Position numbers and translations under genes: made by a program | Source of the DNA: Mesotaenium endlicherianum | Lineage: Eukaryota; Streptophyta; Zygnematophyceae; Zygnematales; Mesotaeniaceae | Direction: 5' to 3' | Assembly (NCBI GenBank): GCA_009602735.1 | Contig: WELA01013853.1 | Location: 462,937 to 526,936, forward strand | DNA: 64,000 bases | Shown here: one piece after another, positions 56,083 through 64,000 of the stretch | How positions within the stretch are numbered: the stretch's first letter is position 1 | How the letters are laid out: each line of letters begins with the position of its first letter | Notes under the pieces: model-generated | Told to the model about the DNA's origin: nothing | What the model saw: only the letters and a program-made list of their open reading frames with translations | Database searches by the model: none

Positions 56083-56798
56083 TGAAATGAACCGACTTAC
56101 CAAGTAGGCGATTAACAATTAATAAAGATCTTTATATCAACAAGTAATCTTTATGGTATTTTCCGTTAACTGGTTAAACGGCAAAGGACAACACACTAGC
56201 AGTGAACAATACTCGTAAGTCAAATGCGAGTAAACTAGCATCAATGATGCAATCAGTAAACTCATACATAAGCAAGGTTAAAAGACAGTGCGTATCAATG
56301 GCTTCTCGCCTTGGATTCAGATCTCTCTCAGTATGCTGTATAGATAGTTGGCCTCGTGTCCGAATGCCGACCTCGAGAGCAATGCCTAGCATATGTACAA
56401 GGAATGAGTTTACTGTACAACGGCCAGTGCAATGGCACCGCCTACCCGGGAGTTAACCACGTTGGTAGGACCTCGGTTAACCAAATCCACCGCCATCTCC
56501 CATCATCCCGAATCGCCATCCATCATAGGGATGTCATCTGGCCATTCATCTGGCAAATCACTTAGATGCATATCGAGGCAGTTTGCTGCTACCGAGTACG
56601 GAAGTCAGCTGGCTGTCAAAGAATGTGTCAGCAAGCTGACTTAAGTTGACTTCAACCTGCTGCTCCTGGTTGAGTCATTAAACTGATTTAAATATGAAGT
56701 CCAGCAGATTGATTATGAACTAGAGTTCAGCAGGCTGAACTTAATTAACTAATATATTTAAATGAATATTATATCTACTAGTATACTGATTAATTACA
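56083..56798 (-). repeat. Family C 5' LTR (right side)
   Basis: TGAAATGAACCGACTT to GATTAATTACA, 716 bp, the partner of 45739-46457. Confidence 0.92.
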
Positions 56799-57135
56799 CC
56801 TACAAGTTGGAACTTCCTTCAAGCTGGCGTATCCATGATGTGTTCCATGTCAGTTGTCTGCGGCCGTATGTTGACCCGAATGAAGGACATCCAGAACAAC
56901 TCCCTACACCGCCACCACCGGTCGAGATTGATGATGTATTGGAGTATGAAGTGGAGGCGATTGTCAGCGATCGACGAGTCAAGCGAGGTCAACGATTTGT
57001 CCCAGACTATTTGGTCAAGTAGAAAGGCTACTATGCGAATGAAAACACTTGGGAGCCGGAGGCCAACTTGACTCATTGTAAGAGTAAGTTGAGACGTTAT
57101 CTGCAGAATGCGTCGAGGACGTCGCATCTTGAGGA
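56799..57135 (+). pseudogene. Family B Pol continued: end of integrase and chromodomain
   Basis: After the nested insertion the family B integrase resumes with TYKLELPSSWRIHDVFHVSC, typical of the post-core region, then the linker LPTPPPPVEIDDVLEYEVEA and a chromodomain (EYEVEAIVSDRRVKRGQRFV...KGYYANENTWEPEANL). One TAG lies at the position of the conserved Trp of the YLVKWKGY-type motif (57020-57022). The C-terminus reads LRRYLQNASRTSHLEEGG and runs into the polypurine tract. Confidence 0.85.
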
Positions 57136-57144
57136 GGGGGGTGA
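57130..57144 (+). other. Family B polypurine tract
   Basis: TGAGGAGGGGGGTGA lies directly before the 3' LTR. The same tract precedes the LTR at 30307. Confidence 0.75.
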
Positions 57145-57889
57145 TGTAAGGTCATAGGTTTATAAAGTGCATTTTCGAGTTTCATGAAAGTGCGTTTTGA
57201 TTGTATAGTAGTGTAGAGTGCATTTTTGTGGTCATTTTGATATAAAGTTCATCGAATTTGGTCAAGTATTGAGAGAGTTACGGATTTCTGAAGTTTAATT
57301 AGTTTTGAGGTCGGTTGACGAATGTCCTTAATTCGCGGTGAGCGCGACCGTCGGATCGACCGACAGCGTCGAGCGATCAGGCCCCGTTAGGATGAACTCG
57401 AACCTTCACGTAAGTTCGGCTGACGCGGAGTGCCGACTAGGTCGATTTACCTAGAAGTTTCGGTTTAGCCTAGCGCGTCTAAGATAGAATTTTCTAGTAA
57501 TGTCGATGCATGTATGTGGACGTCCATTCGGCCCGACACGTCAGATTAGACTGATCTGGCTTACTCACGAATATTCTGGAAGGGACGATTTGACGAACAC
57601 TTAGGAAAATCCGTAGCTTCCTCCTAGGGAGGAGCACTTAGGCAGAAAATTATAAATTGGCATAATTTCTTTGTTTCTTATCAGTTTTCACTTCTGTAGA
57701 TTTCTACGGGTTTGTAATGACAAGGCCTTTCATCCTACATCATTTGTGAGTACTTTCTTGCTAATCAAAATGTTGAGTAATTTTCCTAAGTTTTCTTAGT
57801 GATATGCCGCTGCACTCTTTAGTATGTTTGCAACTAGTTCTATTCCTCTTGAGTCACTACGCTTCCACTAGGGCACTCTGCCCCTTTCA
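57145..57889 (+). repeat. Family B 3' LTR
   Basis: 745 bp, TGTAAGGTCATAGG to GCCCCTTTCA, the partner of 40573-41316. Confidence 0.9.
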
Positions 57890-58689
57890 CAATATGTGGC
57901 AAAGAGGATTACCCCTGTCACCCAAAGGCCTCCTTGTGCCTCGCAAGCAACATAAATTCTTACTATGACCCATGTAAGACCAGTCGGAAACAAAAGAGGC
58001 CCTTGTATCCCATCCTGTATGCATCCTAGGCCACCAAGATGCAAAGTGCCACTATGGTATCACTAAAGTACAAACAACTTGACATCTAAGAGTATGTTCT
58101 ACTACTGCTAGAGTCGACTGGAGAGGAGGGAAGTAGTAATTATAATCTAGACGCCACTCCTCAGTGAAAGCATCGATGGTCTCAGAGCCTGGATAAATCC
58201 ATGTAGAATTGAATCTTCCACACTTGGCATTGTCTACATGAGAAAATCTGTCAATGGAGTGGGGACCCTACTTCTCCTCTAGTTTGGGAAATGCACCCGG
58301 GTATAGCCCAAAATCATCTCTCTCCACCAGAATAAAATATTTATACAAACTATTGTCCGACCATGGGAAAAGCCACTCTAAGTGCAAGCCAAGCTTTATG
58401 GGTAAGGTGAAAGCATAGAACCTCTTTGCCGGTTCCGCCATCACAGAATCTTGATGAGTGCCTGCCTTGAGTACAGCAAAGACCTCAAAATGGTTTTTAT
58501 CCTCACCAACAACTGAGTGTCCTGTATCACTCGGGTAACTGTCAACATAGCTTGATTAACACCCTGGACTTCACTTGCCAATAAAAGTATACTAACCATG
58601 CTTGGATTGTGAGTTCTTGATACCTCATAAACGTTTGCTTGAGCAAAGGTCCTTGAGGTAGGCTACCCAAGACCTCTCATCAGTCATAA
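57890..58689. other. Unassigned sequence right of the family B element
   Basis: No convincing open frame. It may be the downstream part of the DIRS-like remnant on the minus strand. Confidence 0.3.
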
Positions 58690-59476
58690 CCATCATGACC
58701 AGATTTGGAGACAGACTCTTTATGGGTATCCAAATGCTGAATCCAAAATTGAATCTCAGGCCCCATTTTGGAAGGAGGGGAACCGGATCTGACCAATCTC
58801 TCTTTCAGGAGATAGACTTGAACAAGCATTTGGTGTACAAATTAGTCACCACACCAAAGGCTGGTTTCAAGGAAATAATCTGCTTAGCACTAGAGAGCCC
58901 CTGCTGAAGCAAGACTCTGACTTGTGTAAGGCTAGGAGAAGTTTCTTCTTTCTTTGCTTGTCAAGAAATAGCTACGTAGCTTTAGAATCTATGATTACTC
59001 CTAAGAACTTCAAGACTCTTGTAGGCTCAAAGATTGCCTTCCGTCTATTGACAATAAAACCAGCATCTGAGAAGTCCTTATGTACCTAGTCCAGGTGTGC
59101 TTGGTGCAAGTCCAAACGCTTGGCACAGCACAGGGAATCATCCAGATTAGGCAGAGTCTTCATGCCTTCTTTCCTCCACCTGCCCACTAATTCCTTCAGG
59201 ACCCTGGTGCACATATGTGGAGCAGTAGCTAGGCCAAAAGGCAAGGAACAAAATGCATACGACACACCTTCTAACCTTGAATACTAGAAATCTATGGAAG
59301 GCAGGGTGCACAGGGACATGGTAGTACCCAGCCTTCAGATCAATAGAGAACATGTAGTCCTCTTTTTCTAGCACATCAGATAGCAAAGAGAGCCTTTCAT
59401 ATTTGAAGTGGCTTACTTGTAAGTATTTGATCACAATCATCGGATCTAAGATGAGCCTGGGCTTCTTCACTTCCAT
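58690..59476 (-). pseudogene. DIRS/Ngaro-like reverse transcriptase remnant
   Basis: The minus strand reads KPRLILDPMIVIKYLQVSHF and FKYERLSLLSDVLEKEDYMF, then SIDLKAGYYHVPVHPAFHRF. After a frame change near 59270 it continues CSLPFGLATAPHMCTRVLKE, LVGRWRKEGMKTLPNLDDSL and, past a stop, DAGFIVNRRKAIFEP and LKFLGVI. The FSxDLKxGYHH, LPFGLxTAP and GxxVNxxK patterns are those of RT from tyrosine-recombinase retrotransposons (DIRS/Ngaro) rather than gypsy. The active-site box is NLDD instead of YLDD. No recombinase or RNase H was recognised nearby. It is an old, broken copy. Confidence 0.65.
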
Positions 59477-60154
59477 TACATGAAGGGGACCGATACTAAC
59501 TAGAGGCTCATAGTCAGACTAGATTCTAGCTACTCCTGTCACTACTAACTCCTGGCCAGCACTCTTAGCAAACTCCATGTGAGAGTCTGTGGTCTTGTGG
59601 TTATCTTTAGCAAAAGGTGGAGGGAGATTTTGCTTCCACTCCAACCAATAGCCTCCGCCAATACAGGATGAAACAAAATTGCTGGTTCACCAAGACTTTC
59701 ACCAGGCCATCCTTCGTGTAGGTCACTTGGCCAGACCAGAAATTTCTGTTATAAGAGAGGGTTGGGCCTCTCTCTTGACTTCCTCTCTTTGTCCTAGCAA
59801 TATCATAAATTTCACATCGTTCTCATGCATTTCATCTAAAGCACAATAACACACAGCCTAACATCAGACTTGCTCTTTCATTGAACTGATTGTCTCAGTT
59901 CTTATTCAAAATACTGATAGTCTTAGTTTTTGTATTTAAATTAGAACTAATTGTCTCAGTTCATATTACTGACTAATTATCTTAGTATACTCTAAGCTGA
60001 GCTGATTGTCTCAGCCAGATTCACAGACTTCATACCATTTTGTGCAAGTGTCAGTAATGTGAGACGCCATTCACAAAGATTCAATGATTAAATTTTATCA
60101 TGAATCCAATCTTTTATTCATAAGTGATTGCAAATTAAATCATTGCCTTGTAAG

Positions 60155-60627
60155 TGAAAGGGGCAAAGTGCCCTAGTGGAAGCGTAATGACTCATGAGGA
60201 ACCAAACTAGTTGCACTCATACTCTAGAGAGCAGCGGCATGTCACTAAGAAAGCTAAGGAAAATCACTAAAATTTTGAGTAGCAAGAAAGTATTCAAAAA
60301 CCATGTAGGATGAAAGGCCTTGTCATTACAAACCCAAAGAAATTTACAAAAGTGAAAGCTAATAAGAAAGGAAGATGTTGTGCCTATTTATAGTTCTCTG
60401 ACCTAAGTCCTCCTCTCTGGGCAGGAGGGCCACTTAGCAACGAAATTTCGAAGTGTTTGTCAAATTATCTTTTCCAAAATATTCATGAGTAGGCCTGATC
60501 AATCTCATTTGACGTGTTGGGCCGATTTGACGTCCACATACATGCATCGAAATGACTAGAATATACTAACTTAGGCGCGCTAGACTAAGCCGAAACTTCT
60601 TGGTAAATCTATGTGGTCGGCACTTTG
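60155..60627 (-). repeat. Family B LTR, inverted and truncated
   Basis: The sequence from TGAAAGGGGCAAAGTGCC matches the reverse complement of the family B LTR end, through GATGAAAGGCCTTGTCATTAC, and ends near the GTCGGCACTTTGTCG block at about 60627. The remaining roughly 270 bp of the LTR are missing. Confidence 0.8.
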
Positions 60628-62726
60628 TCGTAACAGTGACCGTTGGCGAACGCTAGGCATCGACACACCTATCCTGAACAAGTGCTGGGATAGCAAAGAC
60701 TAGCAAAGACAGGACATTGGGAGGAGCTACTCCAAAGACCGGACGAGGACTGGCTAATCTAGGTACTGTGGGTAAAACCCCTCCCTATTAGGGGGTAAAG
60801 CCCACAACTTATGAGCTGTAAACGAAAATGAATATTAGAAGTCTGTACTGGGCACTAATGGGCAGTTGAGCAGCTACAAAACACTAACCAAAGAGCAAAA
60901 AAAGAGCTACAAAAATAAGGACAAAGGGGGGGGCATTCCCTAAGCTATGAGCAAGTTGTAGACACTATAACGAGCAAGAGTATGTGCGGATAGCAATGTT
61001 ATGGCCGCGAGCGAGATTGTTGGGTTTGTGACTCAATGAGCGTGGGTGAGGTCTTACCAGTATCCTACACGGAAAAGTGGGGAAAACAAGAATGCATTCA
61101 CACACCACGCGAACATTTCATCATGTCACAACAAGAGAAATCATCTCACTCACAAAAGCGAACATACAATGCTAACACCAAAATGGTGTTAGCTCGCAGC
61201 CTCAGTAGAGTGCTCTCAAAATCTATGCCCAAGGCCTACATAACACAATCAAACTCTAACGACTATGATGAACGCGTCATCGCGTCATCTCACACAAATC
61301 TGACAATACACTAATATGAAAAAGGGTCGAACCTAGAGGTCGACACGCACACGTGCGACACACGACCAAAGACAAAAGAGCCCGACACCCCAACGTCCCT
61401 TACTCTCCCTGACCCCTAGCAACCCTTGGGCATACCCATAGGGATTGCCTATGGTACAGTGACGGTCTAGCCATGGGCAGTGGGGGATCCCACTGGGTAC
61501 CTGCGCCGACCCTTTAGGCGAGCAAACCTGAGGGTCGACCTCCACACATGTGGGCGGCAACACCACATATGAAGGTAGAGAAAGAGGCGTGATCTGGGAG
61601 GGAGCCTCAGCTGCTCAACAGCAGAACCTCGTGAGCAGATCATGGGTCCCAGTGTTCACCACCAATGCACATAGACTAGACCACCCTCACCTACCACCCT
61701 AACCCGACTAACCACTGAAACCTGTCATTGACCCTCCACCCTCTGTGAGCACCACGAGACACCAAGAGGACTCAGAAGTTGCTCGGATGTAGAGGTATCC
61801 GTGCAAAGAGCTATGGGGCGCTGAGTACAGCAACGGGCCCTAAACCTCAAGTTTATAAACTTCAGCAAAAATTTGCACTCGTTGTTCTTGCTGCGACGCT
61901 CACCGTTACAAAGGAAAATGCAGCAGACGAAACGGTCATAGCACAAAAGAATATACAATTCTTCAGGCTTGCAAGCAATTTGCAAGGCACCGGATTAAGC
62001 AAAATATTTAGCGGCCACTTATTTGCCAATCACAAACATTGCAGCTCCCCCTCAGGGGTTGCACAAATAGATCCGAGCCATAATTGGATGGTGGCCATTG
62101 GGATGGGCCACGAATAGTGGGTGCTGTCTTCGCAGAGGTCTTGGCGGGCTCTTGTCATGTGTCTCATGGACAGCCAATTATTGATGCCATGCTTTCGTAG
62201 TACCCTGAGAGGCAAAGCACGAATAGAAATTTACATGATCAACAAAAGAAAAGCATCTGTGTTGCTCGGCAAGGAAAACGTGATACGATGAGTAAGCACA
62301 TGGTACAACACAGCAGAGGCTAACCTAAACTGCCTAATTCCTGATATTTCAGCTAGCAATATAAACACCCCCCCATATGGTGTTCCTTGACCTGCTTACA
62401 TGTGCACTTACATCTAGAGCAGTAGAACACGATTCGACACACAGTGTCTCTCTATAACTATTTAGTGAAGGTACCAAATGCAATTCAACTGCTTTGAGTA
62501 TTTTCACATGGAAATTTATTGCCTTACTTGGTGACTTTCTGGCTCTTCATGAAGCAAATACTGCTCTCCTCTTAGCATTGAGCCCGGCTGTTGTGGGTTT
62601 TCCGAATGTGCTAAATGCAACAGCCGGCCGTGCCTCCTCCCAACAAGCACTGGAACATATATTCTACAACACACACACGCACGCACACAAGGTAGTGGGG
62701 GAGCAGGAGGGGGCACCTTTGAGCAG
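60628..62726. other. Intergenic, nothing recognised
   Basis: There are short open frames only (for example 61036-61314 and 61779-62117), none with a recognisable domain. A small inverted motif (ACCCCTCCCTATTAGGGGGT) lies near 60777. Confidence 0.35.
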
Positions 62727-62873
62727 CATCCTCAAAGTGGTGATTCCTCAGGTTGTTGCTGTAGCCCGCCTTGCCCTTCACCTTCTTGCCCTCGTTGGCG
62801 GCCCATATGCCGGCCCACGTGATGCTGTCACGGCTGCGTGCGTACTTCAACACGGACGGAATCATGACAGTGT
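62727..62873 (-). CDS. Probable internal exon of an unknown host gene
   Basis: An open minus-strand segment encodes DTVMIPSVLKYARSRDSITW and AGIWAANEGKKVKGKAGYSN. It is bounded by a good acceptor (CTGTGCAG at 62874 and above) and a GCTCAAAG|GTGCCC donor near 62726. Together with 63133-63594 it suggests a multi-exon host gene on this strand. No family is recognised. Confidence 0.4.
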
Positions 62874-63132
62874 CTGCACAGCGCAACCGAGAGAAGGAAC
62901 AAATGGGAGCAGCTCATACTTCTCAATTACCATTTCAAAACACAGAAAAAGGGTGCCAACGAGAAAAAGAAAGGGTGCCAACGACTAAAGGAGGGCCTCG
63001 AGAGGAGATCTTTAATGATTGGAGGTGCTCGTCCATGGGGCAAGCTGCAGCACACTATTTCACTGCAGATTCAAGCAGAGCACGTGCGTTGCTGTGGGTC
63101 TGAAGTGCGATCTCCTCAAGTGCCACCACATT

Positions 63133-63594
63133 CTAGACCAACAAGAGCAGAGGAGCACGACGATGGAGCTGGGCCTCCCAAGTCCCAAGTCTTGACGTAT
63201 TCAACGACAGAACGTACCACGCGCGGTGTGCTCTGAACAGATCACACACGGCTGGCAATAGATGTCTGGCGACAGATGGCTGGCGAGAGAGGTGGAGTTG
63301 TGAATCACCCAGGCTTGCGGCAAAGCTCGAGACATTGGCAAACTCGCCCACGTCGTGCAGCCCCGTGGTGACAAACACGTGATCAAACGGGGGTTGCGTG
63401 TCGCGCAGGCCCAGCTCCAGCATCCAGTCCTCAAACACGGGCCTGCTCGCCACCATGTGCGCTGAGTACGTCACCCAGAACCCGTGCGCCTGCTCACTTG
63501 TTGCGTTTTCTTTGTCTGGCGTTAGTGAGGGCGAGGGCGTGGTTGTCAGAGGAAACAGCGACGGCGGCGGCTCTTTTCTTGTCCATGTTGTCAC
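63133..63594 (-). CDS. Probable exon of an unknown host gene, possibly esterase-like
   Basis: The open frame starts at MTTWTRKEPPPSLFPLTTTP and includes FEDWMLELGLRDTQPPFDHV and FVTTGLHDVGEFANVSSFAA. The hydrophobic strand followed by TTGLHD recalls the DxVVxxSGxHD pattern of plant PC-esterase/TBL-like proteins, but this is a weak resemblance. It ends at a stop at 63133, after which the gene may continue by splicing toward 62873. Composition is GC-rich and codon-like, unlike its surroundings. Confidence 0.4.
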   Translation of the reverse strand: MTTWTRKEPPPSLFPLTTTPSPSLTPDKENATSEQAHGFWVTYSAHMVASRPVFEDWMLELGLRDTQPPFDHVFVTTGLHDVGEFANVSSFAASLGDSQLHLSRQPSVARHLLPAVCDLFRAHRAWYVLSLNTSRLGTWEAQLHRRAPLLLLV

Positions 63595-63942
63595 GCTGCG
63601 GTGCTCGAGGTGTTGATGTGCGTGGGATGCGGGTTAATTGCACACAACAAAGCACATAGCATGTATAAAGTCAAACAGTAAGTTTGATTGAATGTGCACG
63701 TACACAGACCAGGGTGAAATTTGTCCACAGAGAGAGTAATGTGAGAAGAGAAGGATGTAACAAACACACACACAAAAAGTAAAAGATGGGCCTCTCCTCT
63801 TGAGATGTCCTTGTGCCAGCCAATTTCTCAACAATATGCAGTCGACGTCATTGTATGAAAGAGCCCATACAGCACGGGAAAGTTACAAGACAGTGTCAAC
63901 ACGTGTCCAAGAGAAGGGAGAGAAGCTACTGCTGGCACACAT

Positions 63943-63950
<8 letters not shown>

Positions 63951-64000
<50 letters not shown>
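63951..64000. repeat. (AG)n microsatellite, continues past the window
   Basis: Fifty bases of uninterrupted AG dinucleotide follow a short (CA)n tract at 63937-63950. Confidence 0.95.

Larger units (their letters stand above)
45739..56798 (-). mobile_element. Family C Ty3/gypsy chromovirus nested in family B
   Basis: An 11.06-kb minus-strand element with two well-matched LTRs (719 and 716 bp), primer site, gag, pol, an extra gene downstream of pol and a polypurine tract. It is flanked by GCTAC (45734-45738) and CCTAC (56799-56803), a 4-of-5 target duplication. It splits the family B integrase so that the sequence before 45738 and after 56799 reads on in homology. The element is itself interrupted at about 47663-49756. 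Confidence 0.92.
40573..57889 (+). mobile_element. Family B Ty3/gypsy chromovirus, degenerate, interrupted by a nested element
   Basis: Both LTRs (40573-41316 and 57145-57889), a primer-binding site, gag, pol with protease-RT-RNase H-integrase-chromodomain, and a polypurine tract are present. The coding region is split at 45738/56799 by the family C element. Removing that insertion leaves about 6.3 kb, a normal chromovirus length. No clear target duplication flanks the LTRs (CAGCA and CAATA). Confidence 0.88.

Noticed and set aside
56800-57127. Minus-strand frames over the family B chromodomain
   Set aside because: Shadow of the sense chromodomain, whose match to the copy at 30055-30306 fixes the coding strand.
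40573-57889. Target-site duplication of the family B element
   Set aside because: The flanks CAGCA and CAATA do not match; either the duplication decayed or the element recombined.
61779-62117. 112-codon plus-strand frame
   Set aside because: No recognised domain, no splice context and no neighbour; likely chance.
1-64000. tRNA, rRNA or other structural RNA genes
   Set aside because: No cloverleaf with A/B boxes or conserved rRNA segment was found by eye; the tRNA-like matches are primer-binding sites only.

Overview
This window is nuclear DNA of a eukaryote, most likely a charophyte green alga (Chara-like) or another streptophyte. The evidence is indirect: chromodomain Ty3/gypsy elements, a Tnp2/CACTA-like transposase, intron-bearing F-box genes and long repeat-filled intergenic DNA. 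There are no operons, no bacterial signals and no RNA genes that I could recognise. Roughly three quarters of the sequence is transposable elements in several states of decay. One assembly gap lies at 16801-17549.

Layout. 1-1122: gag start and 5' LTR of a chromodomain gypsy family (family C), minus strand. 1165-2450: minus-strand integrase/PHD-finger fragment of a second gypsy family (family A). 2971-14964: an almost complete family A element carrying gag, protease, a DNMT3-like C5-cytosine methyltransferase, RT, RNase H, integrase and a C-terminal PHD finger, with unusual split terminal repeats. 15847-18391: an intron-containing coiled-coil gene on the minus strand, crossed by the gap. 19355-23310: two divergent paralogous F-box/LRR-like genes, both broken. 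24584-28836: a CACTA/Tnp2-like transposase gene on the minus strand. 30055-32420: a chromodomain and LTR tail of a third gypsy family (family B), joined to a family C tail. 32520-35716: a family A gag-protease fragment, minus strand. 35716-38595: a satellite with a unit of about 167-170 bp, interrupted by a solo family A repeat. 38626-39320: a family C LTR fragment. 40573-57889: a degenerate family B chromovirus, into which a much better preserved family C chromovirus (45739-56798, minus strand) is inserted. That element is itself interrupted by a piggyBac-derived insertion (about 47663-49756). 58690-59476: a decayed DIRS/Ngaro-like RT. 60155-60627: a truncated family B LTR. 62727-63594: parts of a possible host gene. 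63951-64000: a GA microsatellite running off the end.

Most notable system: the family A element combines, in one retrotransposon, a DNA methyltransferase with DNMT3 motif order and a PHD chromatin-reader finger behind the integrase. The enzyme could methylate newly made element DNA, and the PHD finger could steer integration or read histone marks. This copy is dead: it has stops and frameshifts, and the motif VI glutamate is replaced by lysine. Many stops look like C-to-T or G-to-A changes. Second most notable: family C has a textbook -1 frameshift signal (slippery heptamer, 7-nt spacer, perfect 8-bp hairpin) exactly at its gag/pol overlap, plus an additional coiled-coil gene downstream of pol.

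All names rest on motifs read by eye. No alignment, database search or structure prediction was run. Exon boundaries are approximate unless a splice site is stated.
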